A DNA stretch of 64,000 nt from UBA11591 sp040220895 (GCA_040220895.1 JAVJVY010000022.1:62001-126000), one strand, 5' to 3'; positions 27,326-36,925 are shown, counted from the stretch's first letter. A program made the numbers and translations. Notes: generated by a model from the letters alone, not told the origin.

Positions 27326-30300
27326 TTACTTTTTAACGCCTCTTTTCGAATCTTTCTTTGATAGGTCAACAACGATCGGTGTAGCCACGCACAGTGAAGA
27401 ATAAGTACCAACACTAACGCCGATTAACAGTGCAAAAGCAAAACCCCTGATCACTTCTCCACCAAAAATGAAGATCATCAGCAACACGAAGAACGTAGAA
27501 AGCGAGGTGTTAATGGTTCGGCTCAAGGTGCTGTTCAATGCTTGGTTCACTACTTCTGGCATCTCTTGCTTTTTATGCAATCCAAGGTATTCCCTGATTC
27601 TGTCAAAAACAACAACCGTATCATTGATTGAGTATCCCACAACGGTCAATATCGCCGCGATAAACGCCTGATCAATTTCAAGGGAGAATGGCAGCACGCC
27701 ATACAGTAGTGAGAAGATGCCCAAGACCACCAATACATCGTGGAAAATGGCCGCGACGGCCGCTAAACCGTATTGCCACTTCCTAAACCGGATAAGGATG
27801 TATAGGAAGATGACGATCAAAGAGAAAAGTATGGACCAAAAAGCAGCCGTCTTGATATCGTCTGCGATGGTTGGACCCACTTTTTGAGAACTCATGATCT
27901 CATATGCAGGGGCAACTTCCATTGATGTAAGTCCATTATTCAAAGCGTCCTCGACTACCTGATCGGCACTCGGATCCTCACTATTAATAAGGTAGTCGGT
28001 GGTAATCTTTAACTGATCAGCCTCACCAAAGGTTTTGACTTCAGGTGCAGACTCAAACGTTGCCTGAAGTGCATTCCTTACGTCGGTTTCACTAACTACC
28101 TGGTCAAACCTTACCAAATAAGATCGGCCACCTTGAAAATCAACGCCGTAATTGAGACCCCTGGTGAGCAAGGATCCAACTCCAAAAACGATAACCAAGC
28201 CAGAGATGACATAGAAGATCTTACGGTTCTTGACAAATTGATAATTGAGGTTCTTGAATGCATTCTCTGTTAATTTGGTAGAGAACTTCAACTCCATGTT
28301 TCTATCAAGCATGAACGTAAAAATCAAACGCGTGATGAAAATGGCGGTGAAAAGCGAAGTCAGAATACCAATCACCAAGGTTTTAGCAAATCCTTCAACA
28401 GGACCTGTGCCAAAAACCCAAAGAATTATACCGGTTAAAATGGTCGTAACGTTGGCGTCAATGATAGAACTGTAAGCTCTGGCGTATCCATCTGAAACAG
28501 CCAATCTAATCCCTTTACCAGCAGTTACCTCCTCGCGAATTCGTTCGTATATCAGTACGTTCGCATCCACTGACATACCAATAGTCAAAACAATACCGGC
28601 AATTCCCGGCAAGGTGAGGGCAATGTTGGTCGAGGCAAGAACACCAACGAGAAAGAACAAGTTGGCAAACAGGGCAACATCGGAGGCAATTCCCGCCTTG
28701 CTATAATAGAACACCATGTAAAGCAATACAATAACTAGAGCAATCAGGAATGACGTTAACCCTGAATCGATCGCTTCCTGACCAAGCGAAGGGCCAACTA
28801 TGGCTTCTTCAACTATTTGAGCAGGCGCGGGCAATTTACCGGCCTTGAGGATGTTAGCGATTAATTGTGCTTCTTCAATTTCAAACTGACCTTGGATAAC
28901 AGAAATTCCACCCGAAATTTCACTTTGTACGGTAGGGAATGAATAAACGTAATTATCAAGAACGATGGCGATGCTTTTTTCGAGGTTGTCGCGGGTCAGG
29001 GCCTTCCATTTTTTGGCGCCAAAGGCATTCATCTTCATTGTGATCTCGGGCTTTCCTCCGAATTGACCAAAACTTTGGTAGGCATCAACGATAACATCTC
29101 CTTCAAGGGGAGCTTGTCCGTCCCTGTCATTTACTTTTATTGCTATCAATTGTAGGAAACGGCCTTCTTCATCGTAGGGTTTGGCTGCCCACAAGAAACG
29201 AACCTTGGAAGGGAAAACCGCCTTTATTTCAGGCATGGCAAGGTATTTATTGACCTTATCCGTATCCTTAGTGGCCACATATCCCACTACCGGACCTTGA
29301 CCGGCCCTATATTGGCCGCTCTCATCCTGGAAAATAGCGGGGCGTAACACATTAAATAGCGGATTTTCACGCGCGAACTCTTCGGCAGACATCTGATCAG
29401 CATCGGTCGCCCCAGACAAACTGTCCGATTCTTCTTCCAACAATGATGATTCTCCTAATAAGAGTGATTCGGATGAGTCAGCTTCCAACAATGATGGCTC
29501 TTCCTTACCAGCCAACACATCGTTGGACTCTTTCGCAATTTCTTCCCCAGCCAAGCCATCGCCCTCTGCCACGGTAGAATCAGTGGAAACAGAATCTTCG
29601 ACTGAGGATTCTTCAGTATAGCCAAGCAAGAGACGCAATTTGTCATTCGCCGTTTCTAGTTTCGGATAAACCTCTTGATTTTCAAAAGTTTCCCAGAATT
29701 CCAATTTAGCCGTACCCTGAAGCAGCTGCCTTACCCTTTCTTTATTCTTGACTCCCGGGAGTTCCACCAATATCCTGTCAGATCCTTCCAGTTTCTGAAT
29801 GTTTGGCTGAGCAACTCCAAACAAATTAACCCTGGTTCGGATGACTTCAAAGGATCGGTCAAATGCCGCATCTGTTTCACCTCTTATAAATTCTATGACC
29901 TCTTCGTTGCTCGCATCGCGTGAAATATTGTCTTTGTTCTCAAGATTGTAAAAGACACTGGTCAGCCTTCCGTCGGGGTTGGCCTGCTGATAGGCCTGTT
30001 CGAAAAGAGAAACGAAATCCTCTTGTGAATTTTTCTGATTCTTTTTAGCCTCGCTCATTGCCCTTTCAAAGGCGACGTCTTTGCTGTTTCCCGCGAGGGC
30101 TCTTACGACATCTTCAATTGAAACCTCCAAGGTGACATTCATGCCCCCTTTTAGGTCTAACCCTAAGTTGATCTCGTATTTTTTACATTCTGCGTAGGTG
30201 TAACCAAGAAGTGGATAAACAGCTTCAGAAGCCATTGAATCCAAATACTTATCTGCTTCTACTACATCACCAGCGGAATATTCCCTGGCATCTTCTTCAA

Positions 30301-30391
30301 TACCTAAAACCACCCATGTGAATGACAACTGGTAGATACATGCCAATGATAAGAGGGTGATAAACAGCCAGATTAATCCTTTATTCTGCAT
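27326..30391 (-). CDS. secDF: Fused protein translocase SecDF
   Basis: Membrane chaperone that pulls preproteins across the inner membrane using the proton gradient. In this 1021-residue fusion SecD occupies about 1-640 and SecF about 690-1015. Signatures are NLGLDLKGGMNVTLEVSIED (P1 start, about 72-91), ELPGVKNKERVRQLL and the RND-type helices with GIVLTIGMSVDANVLIYERI. The SecF half has GLNYGVDFQGGRSYLVRF and LTVVGYSINDTVVVFDRIRE. An unusual acidic Ser/Glu/Asp/Leu-rich insert of about 80 residues sits at 254-334 in the periplasmic P1 domain. It is transcribed from the promoter at 30427-30459, divergently from the VCBS genes. Confidence 0.95.
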   Translation of the reverse strand: MQNKGLIWLFITLLSLACIYQLSFTWVVLGIEEDAREYSAGDVVEADKYLDSMASEAVYPLLGYTYAECKKYEINLGLDLKGGMNVTLEVSIEDVVRALAGNSKDVAFERAMSEAKKNQKNSQEDFVSLFEQAYQQANPDGRLTSVFYNLENKDNISRDASNEEVIEFIRGETDAAFDRSFEVIRTRVNLFGVAQPNIQKLEGSDRILVELPGVKNKERVRQLLQGTAKLEFWETFENQEVYPKLETANDKLRLLLGYTEESSVEDSVSTDSTVAEGDGLAGEEIAKESNDVLAGKEEPSLLEADSSESLLLGESSLLEEESDSLSGATDADQMSAEEFARENPLFNVLRPAIFQDESGQYRAGQGPVVGYVATKDTDKVNKYLAMPEIKAVFPSKVRFLWAAKPYDEEGRFLQLIAIKVNDRDGQAPLEGDVIVDAYQSFGQFGGKPEITMKMNAFGAKKWKALTRDNLEKSIAIVLDNYVYSFPTVQSEISGGISVIQGQFEIEEAQLIANILKAGKLPAPAQIVEEAIVGPSLGQEAIDSGLTSFLIALVIVLLYMVFYYSKAGIASDVALFANLFFLVGVLASTNIALTLPGIAGIVLTIGMSVDANVLIYERIREEVTAGKGIRLAVSDGYARAYSSIIDANVTTILTGIILWVFGTGPVEGFAKTLVIGILTSLFTAIFITRLIFTFMLDRNMELKFSTKLTENAFKNLNYQFVKNRKIFYVISGLVIVFGVGSLLTRGLNYGVDFQGGRSYLVRFDQVVSETDVRNALQATFESAPEVKTFGEADQLKITTDYLINSEDPSADQVVEDALNNGLTSMEVAPAYEIMSSQKVGPTIADDIKTAAFWSILFSLIVIFLYILIRFRKWQYGLAAVAAIFHDVLVVLGIFSLLYGVLPFSLEIDQAFIAAILTVVGYSINDTVVVFDRIREYLGLHKKQEMPEVVNQALNSTLSRTINTSLSTFFVLLMIFIFGGEVIRGFAFALLIGVSVGTYSSLCVATPIVVDLSKKDSKRGVKK

Positions 30392-30426
30392 TTTGATAGT
30401 TAATTGTTGCTCGGAAAATTAGCGTG

Positions 30427-30459
30427 CAAATATAGATTTTCTGTGTGGAATATGTCAAA
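30427..30459 (-). promoter_or_regulatory. secDF promoter
   Basis: Minus-strand TTTG (30459-30456), 21-base spacer, TATATTTG (30434-30427). This matches the Bacteroidota form with a spacer inside the accepted 17-23 range. The start would be near 30420, with a leader of about 30 bases. Confidence 0.55.
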
Positions 30460-30495
30460 TAAATCATAGGTCATAAAAGTCACAAAGTTCAAGGG

Positions 30496-30522
30496 GCATT
30501 ATTCGTACTTTTGGAATAATGC
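30496..30522 (+). promoter_or_regulatory. Inverted repeat enclosing a -7 box upstream of the VCBS genes
   Basis: A perfect 9-bp inverted repeat, GCATTATTC (30496-30504) and GAATAATGC (30514-30522), flanks TACTTTTG (30506-30513), a TAnnTTTG-type -7 box for the plus strand. No -33 TTG is present at the right distance. A dimeric regulator on this dyad would cover the promoter directly. Function is inferred. Confidence 0.4.
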
Positions 30523-30584
30523 AAAAAATGTCGAAAGCAACTTTGAACAGACCCCTTTCGTCTATGGTAATAGAAGGTATAACC

Positions 30585-32780
30585 ATGCGATACGTTATTT
30601 TGATTTTGGCTTTTTTTAGTCCGTTTTTTTCGTTAGGCCAGTCAACTGCCACAAAATCTAACGCCGTTAAAGTAAAGGATCAGAATGGAGGTAATTTGGA
30701 ATTGGCCTGGACAGGTGGCTTGAACGCCCCACAATTCTCTGAGATCGACCTGAATAACGATAATATAAAAGATCTCTTTGTATTTGACCGAGAGGGTTGG
30801 CGGGTTTTGACCTTCATTAACAATGGCACTTTCGGACAAGTTGACTATTCATATGCTCCGGAATATGAAGAAGGTTTTCCGGATATGCAAGAATTTGCCC
30901 TGTTGGTTGATTATAACAACGACGGCAAAGAAGACATCTTCACACACAACGGCCAAGGCGCAATACTTGTATATAAGAACATTTCCAGTGGCGGTCAGTT
31001 AAATTTTACCCAAGTTGCAGCTCCTTATTTGATGGGTTACTACAACTCATCCACAAAGGCCAACATTTATGCCAGTCGTTTGGATATTCCTGCCATCACG
31101 GACATGGATGGTGATGGTGACATTGACATACTCTCGTTTGACAATGTCTCTACTTCGGTCAATTATTTTGAAAATTTTGCCGCAGATAGTGGTTCCTTAG
31201 AAGACTTTAAATTTCATCTCAATACCGGATGCTGGGGTAATTTTTCTGAAGATGCCATCAGCAATCAGGTCACCCTGAATAAACCTTGTCCTAAGTCTAA
31301 ATCGGGAAACAAGCACTCGGGGTCAACCCTTTTGGCTTTTGACCCTGACGGTGACGCCGACAAGGACGCCTTGATCGGGGATATCTCTTATAAAACCGGA
31401 ATATTTCTTGAAAACGGTGGAAATAAATTTGTGGCAGACATGATCAATCAAACCACGAATTACCCAAATAGCAAGGCGATCGATATTCAGGTGTTCCCCG
31501 CATTCTACTTGTTGGACGTTAATAACGATGGCCTGAAAGATCTGTTGGTAGCACCGAATGCGACTAACAACGTCGAAAACCAAAAAGGCGTTTGGTATTA
31601 CGAGAATACCGGTACTTCTTCTAACATGCAATTCACTTTCCGGCAGAATGACTTCTTACAGTCGGAAATGCTTGATTTTGGAACTGGAGCTTATCCCACA
31701 TTTGTTGACGTCAATTTTGACGGCCTGCTGGATATCGTTTCGGGAAACAGCGGCTTGTATAATGGGGCCAACAATCAAATCTCAAAACTGTGGTACCTTA
31801 AAAATACGGGGACTGCATCTGCCCCTGCATTTACCGTAACAGATGAAGATTTTGGCGGCATTACCAAATATAATCTTAACACTCAGTTAGACATTCCCAC
31901 CTTAAACGTCATTCCGTCTTTTGGGGATATCACTGCCGATGGGTTTCCTGATTTAATGCTGGGCGATTATAATGGCAAGATCCACTATTTTATCAATCGG
32001 CCTAAAAATGGGCTTAGTGATCTAGAGTTCGAGGAGGCCGATTTTCTTGGCATTGATGTCGGTCAAGATGCCAGTCCACAGCTGTTTGATATAGACGGTG
32101 ACGGGGACCAGGATCTGATGATCGGTGAAAAAGATGGCAACATTAATTATTACCAAAATACTGGTTCCAGTGCTATTGCCAATTTTACCCTCATGAATGA
32201 TAGCCTCGGTAATGTCAACACCAAGCCCCCGCTCTCCTATTTTGGTTACAGTCAATCTCATTTTTACAATTCACAAAACGGGGTTGAACTATTGTCGGGT
32301 TCCAGTAATGGTAAAATATTTTATTACAAGGATGTCCGACAAAACCTTCCCAATGGGAGTTTTACAAAACTGGAATCCAATTATTTGGGCATTGACGACG
32401 GGGAGCGAAGTCATATTACCTCTGCCGACATCGATAATGACGGTTTCCTCGAGATTGTTGCAGGAAACACAGCCGGTGGACTCACCTTCTACGAAACAGA
32501 TGCCGTTGTTGGCCTCGAAACGATTAAATCAAGCCATGGCTCTCAATTGAATGTTGACATAACGTCTTTGGGCGAGGATCGTTACCAGATCGATCTGCTG
32601 TCCGATTCTCATTCGGGAAGAATAGAAGTTTACGGGGCGAATGGGCAATTACTGATGAAGAACCAATTTCGGCACAGGCTAGTGCTAAACGCCTCGAACT
32701 GGAGTCGGGGAATGGTGATAGTAAGCGTCACGAGTGATAATCTGCGTTTCAATCAAAAGCTAATATTGGGAATCAAATGA
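30585..32780 (+). CDS. Secreted FG-GAP/VCBS repeat protein A with putative T9SS C-terminal domain
   Basis: 731 residues from the ATG at 30585, chosen because it begins the signal peptide MRYVILILAFFSPFFSLGQ; an earlier in-frame ATG at 30519 lies before the predicted transcription start. Nine Ca2+-binding-type loops of the D-x-[DN]-x-D-G-x-x-D form punctuate the protein (for example DMDGDGDIDILSFD, DIDGDGDQDLMIGE), as in integrin-like beta-propellers. The last 85 residues form a beta-rich tail ending in the LNASNWSRGMVIVSV / KLILGIK pattern of a diverged type A sorting domain. It overlaps the next gene by 4 bp (ATGA). Probably a cell-surface adhesin or binding protein; the ligand is unknown. 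Confidence 0.82.
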   Translation: MRYVILILAFFSPFFSLGQSTATKSNAVKVKDQNGGNLELAWTGGLNAPQFSEIDLNNDNIKDLFVFDREGWRVLTFINNGTFGQVDYSYAPEYEEGFPDMQEFALLVDYNNDGKEDIFTHNGQGAILVYKNISSGGQLNFTQVAAPYLMGYYNSSTKANIYASRLDIPAITDMDGDGDIDILSFDNVSTSVNYFENFAADSGSLEDFKFHLNTGCWGNFSEDAISNQVTLNKPCPKSKSGNKHSGSTLLAFDPDGDADKDALIGDISYKTGIFLENGGNKFVADMINQTTNYPNSKAIDIQVFPAFYLLDVNNDGLKDLLVAPNATNNVENQKGVWYYENTGTSSNMQFTFRQNDFLQSEMLDFGTGAYPTFVDVNFDGLLDIVSGNSGLYNGANNQISKLWYLKNTGTASAPAFTVTDEDFGGITKYNLNTQLDIPTLNVIPSFGDITADGFPDLMLGDYNGKIHYFINRPKNGLSDLEFEEADFLGIDVGQDASPQLFDIDGDGDQDLMIGEKDGNINYYQNTGSSAIANFTLMNDSLGNVNTKPPLSYFGYSQSHFYNSQNGVELLSGSSNGKIFYYKDVRQNLPNGSFTKLESNYLGIDDGERSHITSADIDNDGFLEIVAGNTAGGLTFYETDAVVGLETIKSSHGSQLNVDITSLGEDRYQIDLLSDSHSGRIEVYGANGQLLMKNQFRHRLVLNASNWSRGMVIVSVTSDNLRFNQKLILGIK

Positions 32781-35077
32781 AAGTAAAAAAGATATTTTTT
32801 GGATTGGCCATAGTTTTGTTAGTCATAGATTCAATGGGTCAAAACGTAGTGATGCGAAACGACACCGTAGAGGTTTTTCACGGTTCCACGCGCCTTACCT
32901 TACCCTGGGCATCGGGGATAAATTCTGCCCATTTTAACGAATTGGATTTCAACCTTGACGGCAAAATGGATCTTTTCGTTTTTGAACCAAATCAGGAACT
33001 TAACGAGCAAACGGGAGACAAAATTCTACCTTTTATAAATTCTGGAGATACGGCCTATGTCTACGCTCCTCAGTACAGGTCAAATTTTAAAGACAATGGT
33101 ATTGCCATGGAGCGAATGGCCATTCTAAGGGATTACAACTGTGATGGTAAAATGGACATTTTTACACATGACGTCCGGGACAGAGTAACTGTATATAAGA
33201 ATGTTAGTACCGATAAACTTGAATTCGAATTGGTGACCAAAATCCTTAAAACGGATACTTCTGGCCTGCCTTCACAGTACTGGCATCCCGGAGAAATTTA
33301 CTGGAATTGGGAAGACGTCATTGCGTTTGAAGACATAGACGGCGATGGAGATATTGACATTCTGACCATTGATTTCGGTGGTTCCTTTATTGAATACCAT
33401 AAGAATCTATCGATTGAAAAATACGGAATCTGCGACAGCTTGCATTTTGAGATAAAAAATATGTGCTGGGGTTACTTTTCCGAGGATTTCGATTCTGTAA
33501 GCTTTAATACTTGTAATTCGGCTGGAAATGTTCCAAACCCCGAGATGAAAAAAAGAATCTTAAGTGGCGGGCAGAAGGGCTCTAAGCATTCGAATACAAG
33601 TTTGTTGGCCATAGACCTTGACGGAGATAACGTAAAGGATCTCATTGCAGGTGATGGAATTCGCAATCACTTATATGCCTTTTACAATGGTGGAAAGAAA
33701 GATTCTGCATACATGGTCTCATACGACAAATACTACCCTCCAACCGATAGTGTAAACTTGATCATCTACGCCGTTCCCTTTTATGTTGATGTGGATTTTG
33801 ATGGGAAAAAAGACCTCCTCGTAAGCGTACGCAACGACCAATTGCAAGACACCGAATCCTCCTGGGCATATAAGAATGTCGGGGGTAATTCCAACCCGAA
33901 TTTTAGCCTGACAACCAAGCATTTCCTTCAAGGTGAAATGATTGATGTTGGTACGAGGTCAAAACCCGTATTCTTTGATTACAACCAAGATGGCTTGCAG
34001 GACCTGGTCATTTCCAACTATGGTTATTTCAAGAATCTTAAATACCCCAATAATGAATATACATCTCAACTAGCCCTGTATGAAAATGTAGGAGCGCTTC
34101 AGGAACCGAAATTTCAATTGGTTGACCTTGACATGTGGAACTTATCCGATGATACCCTGAATGTGCAGAGTAATACGTACACTTACGGCATACATCCAAC
34201 CTTTGGTGATCTGGACGGCGATGGGGACGAAGACATGATGGTGGGTGATTATAGGGGTAAAATCCACTATTATGAGAACTCCCCTGTTGGAGGAAAAGCG
34301 CAATTTAGTTTAACCTTCGTCGATTTTCAAGGCATTGATGTCGGAGATTTTTCCACGCCACAACTTTTTGACATCGATAAAGACAATAAACTCGATTTGT
34401 TGATTGGAGAAAGAGATGGTAACATCAATTACTATAGGAATATCAGCAATGGTAATCTGGCATTTCAAAAAATGGATGACAGTCTGGGAAATATCAATGT
34501 AAAGGAGTGGTGGGATCTGACCGGCTTCAGTGTTCCATTCTTTTACCGGGACGACAGTTTAAATACAGTTCGCTTGCTTGCTGCAACCAAAGTCGGAAAC
34601 ATCCAACTCTATGACTCCATTTACTCCGGCGACAGCCTTTCCGTTAAGTTTTTCAAAATTGAGGAAAGTTATCAAGACATGTGGGATGGCATCTATTCGA
34701 GTATCCATGGGGCCGATCTGAATAACGACGGTTCATTGGATTTCGTTCTGGGAAATCAATCGGGTGGAGTCTCTTTGTTTACCAGTGAAGATTCCATTTA
34801 TATCCCGGGAATCAGTGACCTTAATTCAAGAACGATCAAGCTTAAACTCTATCCAAATCCGGCGGCAGATAGAATAAATGTCGTGGTTGAGGGAAGCGGT
34901 AGCGATGAAAATGAATTCGTACTCTTTAGCGCGTTGGGAAAAGTACTTGGCAGTCGCAAGGGAACCAATGCCGTTTCTTTCGATCTGAGCAATGTGGAAA
35001 GTGGAGTCTACTTCATCAAAGTGCAAAACAAAAACCGCCCCATCGTTTTGACAGAGCGGTTTATAAAGATCAAATAA
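32777..35077 (+). CDS. Secreted FG-GAP/VCBS repeat protein B with T9SS type A sorting domain
   Basis: 766 residues; signal peptide about 1-21 (ending VIDSMGQ). It is a collinear paralogue of protein A, with nine DxDxDG-type loops in corresponding positions (DFNLDGKMDLFVFE, DYNCDGKMDIFTHD, DIDGDGDIDILTID and so on) and the shared NMCWGYFSEDF and VGDYRGKIHYYENS segments. The C-terminal about 80 residues are a classic T9SS tail: LKLYPNPAADRINVVVEG ... FDLSNVESGVYFIKV ... ERFIKIK. It is thus exported through T9SS and fixed to or released from the surface. The overlap with protein A indicates coupled translation. It meets mdh tail to tail with an 8-bp gap. Confidence 0.86.
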   Translation: MKVKKIFFGLAIVLLVIDSMGQNVVMRNDTVEVFHGSTRLTLPWASGINSAHFNELDFNLDGKMDLFVFEPNQELNEQTGDKILPFINSGDTAYVYAPQYRSNFKDNGIAMERMAILRDYNCDGKMDIFTHDVRDRVTVYKNVSTDKLEFELVTKILKTDTSGLPSQYWHPGEIYWNWEDVIAFEDIDGDGDIDILTIDFGGSFIEYHKNLSIEKYGICDSLHFEIKNMCWGYFSEDFDSVSFNTCNSAGNVPNPEMKKRILSGGQKGSKHSNTSLLAIDLDGDNVKDLIAGDGIRNHLYAFYNGGKKDSAYMVSYDKYYPPTDSVNLIIYAVPFYVDVDFDGKKDLLVSVRNDQLQDTESSWAYKNVGGNSNPNFSLTTKHFLQGEMIDVGTRSKPVFFDYNQDGLQDLVISNYGYFKNLKYPNNEYTSQLALYENVGALQEPKFQLVDLDMWNLSDDTLNVQSNTYTYGIHPTFGDLDGDGDEDMMVGDYRGKIHYYENSPVGGKAQFSLTFVDFQGIDVGDFSTPQLFDIDKDNKLDLLIGERDGNINYYRNISNGNLAFQKMDDSLGNINVKEWWDLTGFSVPFFYRDDSLNTVRLLAATKVGNIQLYDSIYSGDSLSVKFFKIEESYQDMWDGIYSSIHGADLNNDGSLDFVLGNQSGGVSLFTSEDSIYIPGISDLNSRTIKLKLYPNPAADRINVVVEGSGSDENEFVLFSALGKVLGSRKGTNAVSFDLSNVESGVYFIKVQNKNRPIVLTERFIKIK

Positions 35078-35085
35078 GGTTCAAT

Positions 35086-36015
35086 CTACCTCATCTTATC
35101 GTAAGCGTCTTTCACTTCGCGAACATGGGCCTCTGAGGTGCGCAATAATGCTTTTTCATCTTCATTCAGGTCAAGCTCAATGATGCGCTCAATTCCATTT
35201 TTACCTAGAACTACCGGTACACCCAAGTATAAGTCATTTACACCATATTCTCCGGTCAACCACGCACAGACAGGAAATACCCGTTTCTGGTCCCTGACAA
35301 TGGCTTCAACCATCTGAGCTGCAGCAGCACCTGGAGCGTACCAGGCGGAAGTTCCCATTAAATTAACCAATTCCCCACCCCCTTTTTTGGTTCGTTCTAC
35401 AATGGCGTCCAATTTGGCACTGTCTATCAATTCGGTGACAGGAATTCCACCAACAGTGGTATACCTGGGAAGGGGAACCATGGTGTCACCGTGGCCGCCC
35501 ATTAGCACTGCTTGAATATCTTTGGGTGACACATCAAGTGCTTCTGCAAGAAATGCCCGATACCTGGCCGTGTCTAAAATTCCCGCCATTCCAAAGACTT
35601 TGGTTGACTTGAATTTCGAAGTGATATACGCCGCATAAGACATGACATCCAGTGGGTTAGACACAACTATAATGATGGCATTCGGTGAATGCTTCACAAT
35701 ATTCTCGGTCACAGAATTTACGATGCCTGCGTTGGTCGCAATAAGATCATCTCTGCTCATGCCAGGCTTTCTTGGAAGGCCGGAAGTGATAACAACAACA
35801 TCTGAACCCGCGGTTTTTCCATAATCATTGGTCGAACCAATGGTACGCGAATCGTAGAGATTGATAGGGGCAGTTTGCCATATATCCAGGGCCTTGCCCT
35901 CGGCGACTCCTTCTTTTATATCAACAATGACAACTTCATTGGCAAGTTCTTTATGGGCGATAACATTGGCACAGGTTGCCCCTACATTACCTGCTCCGAC
36001 TACTGTAATTTTCAT
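35086..36015 (-). CDS. mdh: Malate dehydrogenase
   Basis: TCA-cycle enzyme interconverting malate and oxaloacetate with NAD. The start at 36015 gives MKITVVGAGNVGATCAN and 309 residues, the normal length; an upstream in-frame extension to 36054 adds 13 residues before the Rossmann motif and is rejected. Substrate-binding Arg is in GLPRKPGMSRDDL, and the catalytic His lies in the VLMGGHGDTMVPLPRYTTV segment (about 173-191). The lactate dehydrogenase-like (type III) malate dehydrogenase fold is typical of Bacteroidota. A -7-like TACATTTG lies at 36049-36042. Confidence 0.95.
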   Translation of the reverse strand: MKITVVGAGNVGATCANVIAHKELANEVVIVDIKEGVAEGKALDIWQTAPINLYDSRTIGSTNDYGKTAGSDVVVITSGLPRKPGMSRDDLIATNAGIVNSVTENIVKHSPNAIIIVVSNPLDVMSYAAYITSKFKSTKVFGMAGILDTARYRAFLAEALDVSPKDIQAVLMGGHGDTMVPLPRYTTVGGIPVTELIDSAKLDAIVERTKKGGGELVNLMGTSAWYAPGAAAAQMVEAIVRDQKRVFPVCAWLTGEYGVNDLYLGVPVVLGKNGIERIIELDLNEDEKALLRTSEAHVREVKDAYDKMR

Positions 36016-36170
36016 TCTCTGATTTTTAATTTTTGGGTCAACAAATGTAGTCATAGAGGTGGGATAAATGAATGATGGTTATCAGTTTCGTGTTTTAGAT
36101 TTTTTATGTTACTCGATAATTTATGTTGGAAGCACAAAAACTGAATGTTCTTCCAGGTGTTTTGTTGCTG

Positions 36171-36276
36171 TTTTGATGGACCTTTGGTTGATCAATAATA
36201 AATCACAATCATGTTTTTTTCACTCCACACCGACGAGGAAAGACATTAAGTCCGGCCATATACCTGTCCATCAAAA
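36171..36276. repeat. 11-bp inverted repeat in the mdh - sigma factor gap
   Basis: TTTTGATGGAC (36171-36181) and GTCCATCAAAA (36266-36276) are exact reverse complements 84 bases apart. The right arm ends 4 bases before a TATTTTTG (36281-36288), a possible -7 box for the sigma factor gene. The rest of the 343-bp gap 36016-36358 holds an mdh -7 box and no convincing gene. The arms could be two operator half-sites or a long stem. Confidence 0.45.
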
Positions 36277-36358
36277 TGACTATTTTTGGTCTAATACTAT
36301 AACATTTTCACAAAGGCAACCATTCCGCTAGTCCAGCGTCTTAAAGTCGAAACCGTGC

Positions 36359-36925
36359 ATGGAGGAACTTGATAAAAGTGCGATCAAAAAGCTTGTAAAG
36401 GGCTGTATAAAAGGCGACCGCATGATGCAGAAAGTGATCTATGAGCGGTATTATTCAAACCTAATGAGTATTTGTTATCGATATGCAAGAGACAGTGATG
36501 AGGCAAAAGACCTTTTGCACGATGGCTTTATGAAAATATTTAAGAACCTGCATAAGTACAACTTTAACGGTTCTTTTGAGGGATGGTTAAGGAGATTAAT
36601 GATCAACTCTGCCATCGATCATTACAGAAAAAACAAAAACATCTTTAGTTTGCTAGATAGTCAAAGCGAGCAACTTACCGATGAAGAAGAAAACCATGAT
36701 GAAGGTATTTATTCAGAATTCAATACTCAAATTATTCTGGAAGCAGTTCAAAACCTTTCACCTGCTTACAGGACAGTTTTCAACCTTTATGCCATAGAAG
36801 GGTATTCTCACAAAGAAATTGCGGAAAAATTGAACATTAATATTGGAACATCCAAATCGAACTTTTCCAAGGCTAAAATGAACTTGAGAAGGCAATTGGA
36901 AAAGAAACTAAAGATTGAAAGATGA
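36359..36925 (+). CDS. ECF-type RNA polymerase sigma-70 factor
   Basis: 188 residues. The sigma2 region is at about 22-90: YYSNLMSICYRYARDSDEAKD, then a -10 recognition helix with GFMKIFKNLHKYNFNGSFEGWL. The sigma4 region is at about 122-180: LSPAYRTVFNLYAIEGYSHKEIAEKL with helix-turn-helix and NIGTSKSNFSKAKMNLRR. The acidic linker (DEEENHDEGIY) is typical of Bacteroidota ECF factors. It overlaps the next gene by 4 bp, so it is made together with a membrane protein that probably controls it. Target genes may include the collagen-like genes downstream (inference). Confidence 0.88.
   Translation: MEELDKSAIKKLVKGCIKGDRMMQKVIYERYYSNLMSICYRYARDSDEAKDLLHDGFMKIFKNLHKYNFNGSFEGWLRRLMINSAIDHYRKNKNIFSLLDSQSEQLTDEEENHDEGIYSEFNTQIILEAVQNLSPAYRTVFNLYAIEGYSHKEIAEKLNINIGTSKSNFSKAKMNLRRQLEKKLKIER

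Noticed and set aside
35032..35062. Stem AAACCGC/GCGGTTT as terminator of the VCBS unit
   Set aside because: It lies inside the coding sequence, has a 17-base loop and no U-run after it.
36068..36331. Open frame of 87 codons on the plus strand between mdh and the sigma factor
   Set aside because: Composition is Cys/Ser-rich and unlike the neighbours, it contains the inverted repeat and a -7 box, and no domain is recognisable. Treated as non-coding.
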